64,000 nucleotides of DNA from JBGSMF01 sp964651475 (lineage in GTDB: Bacteria; Chloroflexota; Anaerolineae; Fen-1058), in the NCBI GenBank assembly GCA_964651475.1, contig CAZYXV010000021.1, positions 1 to 64,000 of the forward strand, in the 5' to 3' direction. The translations under genes were made by a program, and so were the position numbers. Under the pieces are notes generated by a model. That model worked only from the letters and a program-made list of their open reading frames with translations. It searched no databases and was not told where the DNA came from. Below, one piece after another: positions 44,621 through 53,504 of this stretch. Numbering within the stretch: position 1 is the stretch's first letter; each line of letters starts with the position of its first letter.

Positions 44621-45412
44621 TCAAGATGGCCTTTTCACCCTTGCAACATAAAGCCGGCTGATGTACTCGCATTCCACCACCCCACCATACCTTTCAATCA
44701 ACCTTGAAACACACCCTAATACACTCTGCCGGACCTCTTTCTCTAAATTCTGTACCTGCGAATACGTACTCAACAATTTCACATACTTTTCCGCTGTGTA
44801 CTCTTCTCGCCATGGATAGCGCCTCACAACCATTGCATCAAACAAGTTCGATCCCTCAATCTCCTCCACGGCCTCTCGTTCCAGCTCCTCCGACGACTTT
44901 TCTCTTACCTCAGCCAGTTGCGGTGCTCTCTCACGGTACACCTCCTCAGCGGCTTGAAAAAATTCTGACTCACCTCTATGGTGGCCGTTCCAAAACAACG
45001 CAACAGTTCCGCCTGTCTTTAATGCCGCTACGGTTTTGACCAAGCGGATATCTGGCGACAGCCAATGAAACGCTTCTGCACAGATAGCCAGGTCAAATGC
45101 CCGCTCTTGGGGAGGCCACTCCTCGAACGATATGTTTCGCACCTCAACTCCAGGGTAGGAGCGACAATGCTCAGTTGCCAGCCGGGCCAGATTGGCCCCC
45201 AACTCGAGACAAAGCATTGTGTACCCGCGCCGGGCAAAGGGCAAGGTCGCCTGCCCTGACCCACATCCAATCTCCAAGATGCTTCCTCCCGGCGAGATTT
45301 CAGATAACGAGAGAGCATCCTCAATCAATTGTTCTGGATATTCAGGCCGAACCTCGTCATACAACTCTGCTACATCATTAAAAGTGGTTTTCAGTTCCTT
45401 ATCAAGGGGCAC
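44621..45412 (-). CDS. Class I SAM-dependent methyltransferase
   Basis: 263 residues. SAM-binding motif I in GGSILEIGCGSGQATLPFAR (about 41-60), acidic motif II around MLCLELGANL, and FDLAICAEAFHWLSP (motif IV; HWL is typical of the UbiE/Tam-like group). The N-terminus FNDVAELYDEVRPEYP is also typical. Substrate unknown. It is followed by the nucleotidyltransferase gene. Confidence 0.9.
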   Translation of the reverse strand: MPLDKELKTTFNDVAELYDEVRPEYPEQLIEDALSLSEISPGGSILEIGCGSGQATLPFARRGYTMLCLELGANLARLATEHCRSYPGVEVRNISFEEWPPQERAFDLAICAEAFHWLSPDIRLVKTVAALKTGGTVALFWNGHHRGESEFFQAAEEVYRERAPQLAEVREKSSEELEREAVEEIEGSNLFDAMVVRRYPWREEYTAEKYVKLLSTYSQVQNLEKEVRQSVLGCVSRLIERYGGVVECEYISRLYVARVKRPS

Positions 45413-45799
45413 TACCAGTTACCTTTTCCATAAACGATGCAGTTCAACGGCGCGCTTGATGATCCATTTCTCACCCGGCACACCCATGATCAACCCCGAT
45501 GTGTTGTTGCGAACTGCTCCGCCTGCAGCGGGCAACTCTAATTTTAACACAATCCAGACAGCGGGCAAGAGTTTGGGGGCAAACGGCAAATGCGCCATAA
45601 TGCGACTCTGCGCGTGGCGCTTTCGGCTTTGACTTTGGGTGAAAGTGAGGTACACTTTTGTCATAGAGATTATGCAGCGTCTCAATGGACAGACTGGCAC
45701 AGCGTTCATTTTTGCTACCCACAACCTGCGTGTGGTTGCGTATGCCTGGCGGGCAGTCAAGATGCATGATGAACGGCTGGCGGACAATTCGAACTCGAC
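45413..45799. other. 387 bp without a confident gene
   Basis: A minus-strand reading (45419-45823; a possible shorter form begins at MAHLPFAPKLLP) and a plus-strand reading both exist, but neither resembles a known family or has a ribosome site. The reading nearest the methyltransferase ends GEKWIIKRAVELHRLWKR. It may be a remnant of a lost gene. Confidence 0.4.
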
Positions 45800-46435
45800 G
45801 TGATCAAGACAATCGTTTCCCACCTTTTATTGTGGACATTACTGGGCGGGCTGTGGGGCCTTGGATTCGTAGCATTACGCTTTCTGGGCGCCGCTTTCGT
45901 TCCCAGTGTCAATGGTGGGTTGGATTGGACAAAGTGGATGCCGGCAGCCATGTTCCTCGGATGGATCATTGGCGTCACTACCAGTGTACTGACAGCCCGT
46001 CCAACGTTGGGCTACTTGAGCGAGATTGATTTTACCCTCGGTGGAGTCAGCGTACTGTTGGGATGGACAATTGGAGCCATCAGTGGCATCGTGCTAGAAC
46101 TGGCGGCCCTGGTGGTCATCGCCCTCGTCCCGGGAATGACCACGCCCGCATCCTCTCTCGATTGGTTGCCCAACTTGCCACCACTGGGAGCATTGGTCGG
46201 CATTGTCTTTGCACTGGCCTCATTGGCGATATTCGGAGCATCAATGATTCGCGATGCCACAAGAAGACGCGTTATTACGCCGAGATGTCGGTCCCAGTCA
46301 AGGCTAGAACGGCTGCCTGGACCGATACGATTTGTGGTAATGTTTTTTGGGGTCTTTCCTTTTTTCCTGACGGTGTGCTATCTCATCACCCTGTCCCTGG
46401 TAAACACGCTGCACAAGTTGCAAGACCGGCGATAA
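45800..46435 (+). CDS. Integral membrane protein of unknown function
   Basis: 211 residues from a GTG at 45800. About five hydrophobic helices (about 8-30, 46-66, 77-112, 131-150 and 178-203). A basic stretch DATRRRVITPRCRSQSR lies between the last two. I recognise no family. The next gene starts 34 bp later on the same strand and may be co-transcribed. Codon use is less GC-rich than in the housekeeping part. Confidence 0.65.
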   Translation: MIKTIVSHLLLWTLLGGLWGLGFVALRFLGAAFVPSVNGGLDWTKWMPAAMFLGWIIGVTTSVLTARPTLGYLSEIDFTLGGVSVLLGWTIGAISGIVLELAALVVIALVPGMTTPASSLDWLPNLPPLGALVGIVFALASLAIFGASMIRDATRRRVITPRCRSQSRLERLPGPIRFVVMFFGVFPFFLTVCYLITLSLVNTLHKLQDRR

Positions 46436-46469
46436 AGGCTTGCGCCAGGCAAAGCATCGCGAGGTAGCC

Positions 46470-46928
46470 ATGGCCGAACACTATGAGATCACCCCAGGCA
46501 AGTCCATTGGCCCTTTCAAACTCGGGATGACCAGAGATCAAATCGAAGCGATGAACATTCACCCCAAGCAAGATTTTGACGACCATTCGGGCGCATATTA
46601 CCCGCTGGTCAACATTGGCGAGGATGCCCTCCAAAGAACGCGCCAGCCTGCGCCAGGGGTGAACGTTCACTACGATGCATCGGGCAAGTGCCACAAGATC
46701 ACAGCAGTTTTTGGTTACAAGCCATCTCTTCCCATTTTCACTTTGTACGGTCGTACTGTGAATGGCATGACGGATAAAGAGGTAGCCTCGATACTTGGCT
46801 CCACGGTGGCTGACGTCAGTTTTTCCTACGCGTCGGTCTATTCGCCATCGGCGGGGCTGCGCGCAATCAAGTGGGAAGCCAGCGACGATCATATCATGTC
46901 CATTCAAGTGGTGCCGAGCAAAGGGTAA
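46470..46928 (+). CDS. Small conserved-looking hypothetical protein
   Basis: 152 residues from ATG 46470 (GAGGTAG ahead; an in-frame ATG at 46440 is less likely). It opens EITPGKSIGPFKLGMTRDQI, a phrase (GPFKLGMT) common in small proteins with a SmpA/OmlA-like or immunity-like beta sandwich. The sequence VNGMTDKEVASILG repeats the idea. Cytosolic; unknown role. An immunity protein is possible but unsupported. Confidence 0.65.
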   Translation: MAEHYEITPGKSIGPFKLGMTRDQIEAMNIHPKQDFDDHSGAYYPLVNIGEDALQRTRQPAPGVNVHYDASGKCHKITAVFGYKPSLPIFTLYGRTVNGMTDKEVASILGSTVADVSFSYASVYSPSAGLRAIKWEASDDHIMSIQVVPSKG

Positions 46929-47058
46929 CTTTTCAGCTTGCGCGAAACGCGCCCGGCTACAATCATCAAATCGCTCTGGCGCGGGCTGGCGCGCATCAAC
47001 CCCATGCCCAAGCGGCTCATGTCACATGGGCAAGTAGCTGGATACCCTGGTCGCTCCT

Positions 47059-47700
47059 TTACTCCGGGAACACTACCTGCTCTTTGCCCTGCAAGCGATC
47101 CATCAGGCGTTGGATGACGACCTCCAGGTGATCGGGGCGATGCACGAAATCCAGGTTATCGCTGGGAATCATCAGAACCGGGCACAGGGCAAAATCTCCT
47201 AACCATTCCTCGTAATAGCGCTCGAGCAAGCTCAGGTACTCGAACGTGATCCCGGTTTCGATATTCCGTCCCCGCCCGCGAATCCGATCCAGCAACACCT
47301 GGGCCGGCGCGCGCAGGTAAATCAACACGTCGGGTGGGGGCAACTGCTCCACGACCAGGTCGAACAGGCGGCGATAAGCCAGGTAATCGCGCTCGCTCAG
47401 ATTGCCCATCTCGTGCAGCGCGCGCGCAAAGATATGGGCGTCTTCGTAAATGCTGCGGTCTACGATGGCCGAACGTGGGCCTTGAACGAGCGCCTTGTGC
47501 TGGGCGGCGCGGTGCCCCAAGAAAAAGATTTGCAGATGAAAACTCCACGTCTTCATATCCGCGTAAAAATCGCCCAGGTAAAGATTGTCGGCCACGCTTT
47601 CGTAGGCCGCCTGCCAGTTCAGGCGAGACGCCAGGCGCTCGGTCAGGCTGGTTTTGCCCGCCCCAATGTTGCCCGCCACCAATACGAAATTCTTTGCCAT
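47059..47700 (-). CDS. Deoxynucleoside kinase (dAdo/dCyd/dGuo kinase family)
   Basis: 213 residues. P-loop LVAGNIGAGKTSLTERLASR at the N-terminus, YESVADNLYLGDFYADMKTW (Glu of the base pocket), IVDRSIYEDAHIFARALHEM (DRS motif) and LIYLRAPAQVLLDRIRGRGR (lid Arg) are diagnostic. It phosphorylates deoxynucleosides in salvage. It is the last gene of the long minus-strand signalling cluster, 26 bp after the kinase gene. Confidence 0.93.
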   Translation of the reverse strand: MAKNFVLVAGNIGAGKTSLTERLASRLNWQAAYESVADNLYLGDFYADMKTWSFHLQIFFLGHRAAQHKALVQGPRSAIVDRSIYEDAHIFARALHEMGNLSERDYLAYRRLFDLVVEQLPPPDVLIYLRAPAQVLLDRIRGRGRNIETGITFEYLSLLERYYEEWLGDFALCPVLMIPSDNLDFVHRPDHLEVVIQRLMDRLQGKEQVVFPE

Positions 47701-47726
47701 CTACAACTCCGTGAACGCACTGCCGC

Positions 47727-49244
47727 TCACCGCCGCCGGTACGTGGCCTCGATGCTTTCAGTGGTGAGCTGCATTTTTTGGATGCGAATGGGCGCATCTT
47801 GCCACGCCTGTTTAAAGCCGCTATTGACGCGCCCAGACAAGATACCCCCGATCACGTACAAGGGAACATTGTTAAACCGCTCGATCTGAACGTTGGGCAC
47901 GCCATCCACTTCACGCACGCGAACCTGGAGCGAAATCTGATTACCTTGCCAGTAACCGCCCGCCACAATCGTTTCCGGCGGGTCAAAGGTCACGTGCACG
48001 CCAGTCACCGCGCCCAAGGTGTAAGGCTCAATGGCCGCTTGCAAGCCGGCCTCAAAATGGCTCCGGCGATAATCGTACGTCCAGCCAGCATCCACCTCGT
48101 CCAGCTTCCAATTCTGCCGGGCGATGGTTTGCTCGGCCAACATGCCCACCACAATTACCCCCACGCTCACCAGAACGAGGGCCACAATAATCAAGACGGT
48201 GAGCAGGATCAGGAGCGTGCGGATCAGCCACCTGCCCAGGCCCAGCAACGCCATTCCCGCGCGACCGGCGGGCGTGCTAGGGCGCGCGGGCCGCGCCGGC
48301 TGGCGCGGGGGACTGGCTGGGGCAGGAGAAGGCGGGGTGCGAACAGTTGGCGCCAAAACTAGCTTGGCAGGGTCACTCGTTTTCTGGGTGGCGCGCCTGA
48401 GAAATTGAGGCAGCGGGATTTGCCACCTGGCAGAGGCAGCCTGCTCGATGGCGTCGGCAAATTCGCCCGCCGAAGCATAGCGTCCGGACGGCTCTTTGGC
48501 CAGAGCACGCATCAACACCTTTTCAAGCGGCCTGGACACGTCGGGGCGAAATGCGCGCAGCGGGGGAGGCAGCTCGTAAGCGTGCTGGTGCAACATTCCC
48601 ACTGGGGTATCAGCCTGGAACGGCAGGCGCCCCGTCAACATCTCGTAAGCAATCACGCCCAACGCATAGATATCGGTGCGTTGGTCCACCGCGCCGCCCT
48701 GGGCCTGCTCGGGCGACATGTAAGCCGGCGTGCCCAGGCTCACGCCTGTTTGCGTCAGGTGGGTTTCGGCCACCATGCGCGAGATGCCAAAATCGGACAG
48801 CAGGGGATGGCCGTCGGGTGTGAGCAACACGTTCGCAGGCTTGACGTCGCGGTGCACCACGCCGCGCCGGTGGGCGTAATCCAGCGCCCGCGCCAGCTGC
48901 GCGGTGATGCGCACCACCGCCTCGATATCCATTGGCTGCCCCATGCGCTGCGCCAGCGTGCCGCCTTCCACCAGTTGCATCACAAAATACGGCGCGCCGG
49001 TTTCCTTGTCTTCGCCCGAATCGTACACGGGCAAAATATTCGGATGGGCCAGTTGCGCAATGGAGCGCGCCTCGCGAGAAAAGCGCTCGCGAAACGACGC
49101 ATCGCGCGCCAACTCTCCCGCCAGCACCTTGATGGCGACCTGGCGGTTCAGCGAGGGCTGGTGACCCCGGTAGACAGTGGCCATGCCGCCCGAGCCAATC
49201 TCGGCCACGACCTCGTAATTCCCCAACATTTTGCCAACGTCCAT
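47727..49244 (-). CDS. Transmembrane Ser/Thr protein kinase (STPK 1)
   Basis: 505 residues from ATG 49244, which shares its A with the stop of the upstream DUF5107 gene (TAATG). The kinase domain (about 9-270) is complete: LGNYEVVAEIGSGGMATVYR (Gly loop), VAIKVL, GVVHRDVKPANVLLTPDG, LLSDFGISR and GTPAYMSPEQAQG. A Pro/Ala-rich juxtamembrane region (about 300-345), one membrane helix (about 355-385) and an outer domain (about 390-505) with VTGVHVTFDPPETIVAGGYW follow. The outer part is not a PASTA domain and is unknown. Likely an envelope sensor. Confidence 0.92.
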   Translation of the reverse strand: MDVGKMLGNYEVVAEIGSGGMATVYRGHQPSLNRQVAIKVLAGELARDASFRERFSREARSIAQLAHPNILPVYDSGEDKETGAPYFVMQLVEGGTLAQRMGQPMDIEAVVRITAQLARALDYAHRRGVVHRDVKPANVLLTPDGHPLLSDFGISRMVAETHLTQTGVSLGTPAYMSPEQAQGGAVDQRTDIYALGVIAYEMLTGRLPFQADTPVGMLHQHAYELPPPLRAFRPDVSRPLEKVLMRALAKEPSGRYASAGEFADAIEQAASARWQIPLPQFLRRATQKTSDPAKLVLAPTVRTPPSPAPASPPRQPARPARPSTPAGRAGMALLGLGRWLIRTLLILLTVLIIVALVLVSVGVIVVGMLAEQTIARQNWKLDEVDAGWTYDYRRSHFEAGLQAAIEPYTLGAVTGVHVTFDPPETIVAGGYWQGNQISLQVRVREVDGVPNVQIERFNNVPLYVIGGILSGRVNSGFKQAWQDAPIRIQKMQLTTESIEATYRRR

Positions 49245-51064
49245 TATTGCCCCACTGTTCCCGTCTGCGCCAGCACACTGCCCGTTTCGTCCAGCAGTTG
49301 CACGCCCAGGCGGCACATGTCCTCGCCGCAGCTTCCGCCTGGCCGCTGCCATACGGCGCTGACCGGCCGGCCCGGCCCCAAAGACGCCAGCCACTCGGCG
49401 GCCACCTTGTTATTTTGCCACAACTTGACGTGCGCTCCCTGGAAATTCGAGCTGGCGGCGGCGGCCACGTACACGCTTTCACCTCGATCTTCCAGGCTCA
49501 ACGCTGCCGTCGCGTTGGCATAATCGTACTCTACTTTCAGGCCGTTCACCGGATACCATCGCTCCGTCCAGCCAATGGACTGTCCCACCTCAATGGTGGT
49601 CTCGTCTGCAAACGTGGGCTTTACCCCGCCCCACAATTCGAAATACGTGCTGCCGTCCTCGGTCCACGTTTCCGTGTCAATGCCGTATGGCGCGAAAAAC
49701 TTGACGCCAGTTGCCACGCTGGAAGGAAAAACGCGCACAATGCCCCTATCCGCCGCCGTGTCGTAAGCGCCGGCGAAATCGGCGCTGGCGGCGGGCCTGG
49801 CAAACACTCCCATCCATCCCTTCAAGTTGCCCACAACACTCACGTCGCGTCCATTGTAAATCGGCCAGTCAATGGCCGCTCCCGAGTCGGGCAAATCGCT
49901 ATCACCTGTAGAATGGACCGTCGCCTGGGCGCCCGGCATGATGAAATGCGTGGCGTCACTCACCTTGTTCCCAGAAAAAGCCAGCATGGCATTTAGCCAG
50001 AACTTGAGGCTTTGGCGCGCACCGGTATTGTTGGCCACTCGCGGCTGGATGATTAGATAATTGTGAGTGCTATCCAGGCTGAGAGTCACTTGCACGTACA
50101 AACCGGTGCGGTCCTCCTTGTCGCTCACCGTGACGGTGGTGCCGCTCAACGAGGCTTCCCACTCGCGATATTCGTTCAGCCCGTGCTCGTCGGTGGGCAG
50201 GCACCACTCAATGCCCCCCGTCGCCAGCCACCAGCCGCGATACCCCCAATGCGTCGGCTTGATCACAGGATTATTGTAGGCGATGCTCTGATCGTCGGTC
50301 TTGTCAACCCACGTATACACTCGCCCCCCCAGTTCGGGCAAAACCATTACGCGCACGTAGGCATTTTCCAGCACGAGGGCGCGGTAGGTCTGTTGAGCCT
50401 TGCCGCCCACCTGGTTAAATTCCAGGCGCGGATAAGGATAAATAGGATCCGAAGAGTCAGTGGAAATCAACGCTCGCTGATAATCATAGGTGGGAATACT
50501 GATCGTGGTTTCGTACACCCGCACACCCGATGGTTGAATGAGAGATTGGTTAGGCAAGGTGGCTATAGGCGTTGGCGTGGACGAATCGGAAGGCGAAGCG
50601 GTCGGCGTTGCGCTGCGGGTTGGTTCATTTGTCAAAGACGGCGTGGCGGCGGTGGGGCTGGCGGGCAACTCGGACGTGCCGGTAACGGGTTGCGTCGGCG
50701 TAGGCGACGAGATTGCGGAGGGCGTATCGGTGGGCGTCTGAACCGTCGCCGGCGTTTCTGTGGGAGAGTCTGCCGGAGACGTTGCGCGGGTTATGACTGG
50801 CGTGGGCAAAGGTGAGGCCCCGCCAGTGGGGCGCGCGGTAGAGGTGGCAAACACGCCCGGCGTGAGAGTGGGCACCACGATAATGACGGAACGCGGCGGC
50901 GGCGGCGCTGTGGGGAACGGCGTGGGCGTCCGCGTAGACACTGGGCCGCACGCGATGGCCAGGACGACGAGAATAGAAAACACGAAAAGCAAACGGCGCA
51001 CAGACGAGAGAGATTTGAGATTAGGATTAGAAATTAGAGATTGATCTTTCACTGCCTTTCCCAC
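49244..51064 (-). CDS. DUF5107-like lipoprotein with Pro/Thr/Ser stalk
   Basis: 606 residues in the longest reading (GTG 51064). GTG 51001 may be the true start, giving a clean lipoprotein signal (RRLLFVFSILVVLAIAC). The first 20 codons are a quasi-repeat (SLISNPNLKSL) and overlap a remnant of another gene. After the lipobox comes a Thr/Pro/Ser linker (about 40-170), then a globular domain (about 180-606). That domain has GGRVYTWVDKTDDQSIAYNN, PVIKPTHWGYRGWWLATGGI and WCLPTDEHG, the pattern of DUF5107, a beta-sandwich related to sugar-binding/galactose-mutarotase folds. It is co-transcribed with STPK 1 (overlap by 1 bp). Confidence 0.78.
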   Translation of the reverse strand: MGKAVKDQSLISNPNLKSLSSVRRLLFVFSILVVLAIACGPVSTRTPTPFPTAPPPPRSVIIVVPTLTPGVFATSTARPTGGASPLPTPVITRATSPADSPTETPATVQTPTDTPSAISSPTPTQPVTGTSELPASPTAATPSLTNEPTRSATPTASPSDSSTPTPIATLPNQSLIQPSGVRVYETTISIPTYDYQRALISTDSSDPIYPYPRLEFNQVGGKAQQTYRALVLENAYVRVMVLPELGGRVYTWVDKTDDQSIAYNNPVIKPTHWGYRGWWLATGGIEWCLPTDEHGLNEYREWEASLSGTTVTVSDKEDRTGLYVQVTLSLDSTHNYLIIQPRVANNTGARQSLKFWLNAMLAFSGNKVSDATHFIMPGAQATVHSTGDSDLPDSGAAIDWPIYNGRDVSVVGNLKGWMGVFARPAASADFAGAYDTAADRGIVRVFPSSVATGVKFFAPYGIDTETWTEDGSTYFELWGGVKPTFADETTIEVGQSIGWTERWYPVNGLKVEYDYANATAALSLEDRGESVYVAAAASSNFQGAHVKLWQNNKVAAEWLASLGPGRPVSAVWQRPGGSCGEDMCRLGVQLLDETGSVLAQTGTVGQ

Positions 51065-51132
51065 CCATCACCAGAATACAGCACATACGTCGCCCCGGCA
51101 TCCGTTCGCACAATCAGGCCGTTTTCAAAATC
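51049..51132 (-). pseudogene. Remnant of an FENG-L-V-Y-V-L-Y-type outer-domain gene
   Basis: Directly after the TAA of the subtilase gene, in the same frame, 27 codons read DFENGLIVRTDAGATYVLYS then GDGWERQ, ended by TGA at 51051-51049. The FENG...YVLY...GW pattern resembles a domain I have seen at the ends of Chloroflexota surface proteins. The fragment overlaps the first codons of the DUF5107 ORF. Confidence 0.45.
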
Positions 51133-53442
51133 TTATGGCAATCTCACCACGAACTTGGCGTCTGGCCCAAAACGCACCCGGTCGCCGCTGCGCAGTGGAT
51201 ACGGCGTGTGCGGCGGAATGGGTTGGCCGTTGACGAACGTGCCATTGCTGCTATCCAGGTCGGTTACGGCGCATTGCCTGCCATCCCAGGCGATGATGGC
51301 GTGATGGCGGCTGACCTGGTTATCGCCGGGCAGAGCAAGCGCGTTTTCGTGCGAGCGGCCTACGCTCGTATTCCCCACGCGCAAGACAGTGCGAGCGCCG
51401 TCGCTCGTCAACAGGCAAGCCTCTTCCATCACCGGCGGTGGTGGAGGGACGTATGCCGCAGGCGGCGCCCGGCGCGGCTTGGGACGCGCCAACACAAACA
51501 AGAGCGCCGCGCCGCCAAACATGCCCGCCGCGCCCAGGCACATAAAGAGGCCCAGGCACGCCAGCACGGCCAGCGATGCATTGCTTTCTCGCACCGGCTC
51601 GGACTGAGCGATGGGTGTGACCGGCGCCGGCGCGACGACGGCCGGCGTCGGCGGAACCTCAACCGGCCGGGGCGGCTGGGCCTGGCCGGATTCGGGCGCG
51701 GGCAACTGCAAACGGCCATAGCCATACGCCGAATCGGGGCCGTCTGGTCCTAAATCGGGCGCGTTCGCCACCAGGTACTCGACCACCTGTCGAGACGTGA
51801 AATCGGGAAACGCGCTCCACACCAGCGCCGCCGCTCCCGCCACGTGCGGCGTGGAGGCCGACGTGCCCGGGAAGGAGCGCGGCGCGTAACTGACCGTCGT
51901 GACCCGATCGGGAGCGGTGAGGTCAGGTTTGAGGCGGCCGTCATTGGTCGGGCCTTGCGAGCTAAACTCTTCCAGTCCATTGGAGCGCCACTCAATTGCG
52001 CCCACAGTCAACGCCGTCGCCGCATCGGCCGGCGTCCCCAGGCTATAGGCCGCCGAAGGAAACTCGATCTCTCCGTCAGGAGCGTACAAATCAAACGTGA
52101 CGGCGCGGCTGGCGTTTTTGGCCTCGATGACAATATAATACGTCTGGAGGTCCGGCTGTGTCAGCCGGATGCCTTCAAAAGGGTTGTCACCTGCCTGCCC
52201 GTTCTGCGAGTTTTGCGACGAGGCGACCAGGTTCGATTGCTCATCGTATAAAAAAATGTCGTAATCCTGCCCGCTGTCGGGCCAGTCGTTCCAGTTTAGA
52301 ATAATGAGGGCGTCGTGCTCAGGCGGGTGGTACACCATCACTTCTTTGCCGTTGGGAAATTCGTGTCGTTGGTTGCCGTCCGCGTCGCTAAACACGCCGC
52401 GATAGTGCTCCGCGGCGTAATTGCCACTCGCGTTCACCCAGATGATGTCCTGGGCAACCGTTTCGTTCACCAATTGGGCCTGCGAACCGCTGCCATCCAT
52501 CGGCGCAACCAGGCCGGTGGCCGAATGGGAAATAATGTTCACCTTTTGCTCCAGCAGCCACTCCACCGCGCGCCCCAGGCCCACCTCGCTGCCGTCATAG
52601 TACGCCAGGTACAACTCGGCGCCGGGCGCCATGGCGTGAACAATTTCGGCGCAGGCCGTGCCATGCACCTCGCCGCTCGAATCCGGCTCCTCGCCGCGCA
52701 CGAACGACTGGGCGACGACGTTTTCCGGCAATTCTTTGCCCAACAAATTGCGATACCCATCAAATCCCAAATCGAGAACGCCCACCTTGAGGCCCTGACC
52801 AGTGAAGCCTGCCTCGTGCCATGCTTTGGCGCCCGTCACGTCGAGGCCCTCAAAGTCCGGCGCGCGCGCGCCCGTGCGCGAAGGGATGGGCAAGCGCAGC
52901 TTGATCACGTGCTTGAGCTGCGTCAGTTGATCGAACAATTGGCCGGGATTCTCGACCTGGGCGAATTGCTCGATGAACATCATCGGCACAGCAATGTCTA
53001 TCAAATCGCGATAGGTGCCCTCGATGATTACGCCAAACTTGTCCAGCTCGTCTGCCACGAACTGGGTGTTTTTCTCATCGTCAATAACCAGCGTGATGCG
53101 CACTTCGTCTTTTTCGTTGACCAGGCCGCGCTGCACAGCCAGTTCGCGGGCAGCTTCCAGGCCGCCCGTCTGGTAAGCCAGCAAGAAATCCTTGTAAGCC
53201 GAATCGAGCGATGGGTCGCTCAACAAATCACCCAACTGAGGATAGCGCGTCGCCAACTCGTTCAGCGAGGGCGGCGGCGTCAGGCTCAGAGTGGGCAGCA
53301 TCTTTGGCGTGAGCATGGGCGTGGGCGTGCTGGCGGGCGGGCGCGTGAGCGTCCACAACGCTCCCCCTGAAACCAGCAGCAACGCCAGGCCGGCCGCCAT
53401 CAGGCCAATCAGAAATTTGCGATTCTGCGTCAGTGGCTGCAT
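51133..53442 (-). CDS. Membrane subtilase (S8) with C-terminal cytoplasmic FHA domain
   Basis: 769 residues from ATG 53442 (GAGAGGA ahead). N-terminal membrane anchor (about 5-25), Pro/Thr linker, then a prodomain-like region and the subtilisin fold. Catalytic residues: Asp in VGVLDLGFDGY (near 222), His in GEVHGTACAEI (near 260) and Ser in PGTSASTPHVAGAAAL (near 527). A second helix (about 615-640) follows a Pro-rich stalk. The C-terminal 85 residues form an FHA domain (VGNTSVGRSHENALAL, QVSRHHAIIAW, DLDSSNGTFVNG) with the phospho-Thr-binding Arg, Ser and His. The protease would act outside, and the FHA would read phosphoproteins in the cytoplasm. It lies between two kinase genes. Confidence 0.9.
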   Translation of the reverse strand: MQPLTQNRKFLIGLMAAGLALLLVSGGALWTLTRPPASTPTPMLTPKMLPTLSLTPPPSLNELATRYPQLGDLLSDPSLDSAYKDFLLAYQTGGLEAARELAVQRGLVNEKDEVRITLVIDDEKNTQFVADELDKFGVIIEGTYRDLIDIAVPMMFIEQFAQVENPGQLFDQLTQLKHVIKLRLPIPSRTGARAPDFEGLDVTGAKAWHEAGFTGQGLKVGVLDLGFDGYRNLLGKELPENVVAQSFVRGEEPDSSGEVHGTACAEIVHAMAPGAELYLAYYDGSEVGLGRAVEWLLEQKVNIISHSATGLVAPMDGSGSQAQLVNETVAQDIIWVNASGNYAAEHYRGVFSDADGNQRHEFPNGKEVMVYHPPEHDALIILNWNDWPDSGQDYDIFLYDEQSNLVASSQNSQNGQAGDNPFEGIRLTQPDLQTYYIVIEAKNASRAVTFDLYAPDGEIEFPSAAYSLGTPADAATALTVGAIEWRSNGLEEFSSQGPTNDGRLKPDLTAPDRVTTVSYAPRSFPGTSASTPHVAGAAALVWSAFPDFTSRQVVEYLVANAPDLGPDGPDSAYGYGRLQLPAPESGQAQPPRPVEVPPTPAVVAPAPVTPIAQSEPVRESNASLAVLACLGLFMCLGAAGMFGGAALLFVLARPKPRRAPPAAYVPPPPPVMEEACLLTSDGARTVLRVGNTSVGRSHENALALPGDNQVSRHHAIIAWDGRQCAVTDLDSSNGTFVNGQPIPPHTPYPLRSGDRVRFGPDAKFVVRLP

Positions 53443-53504
53443 GAACAATCCTCTCACAGTCCACTTGCTCCAACCGCGCCATTCCTGGCGCGGAGAGCCT
53501 GTCC

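Noticed and set aside
45419..45823. Minus-strand 134-residue ORF before the methyltransferase
   Set aside because: No family pattern, no ribosome site and unusual composition; kept only as an uncertain stretch.
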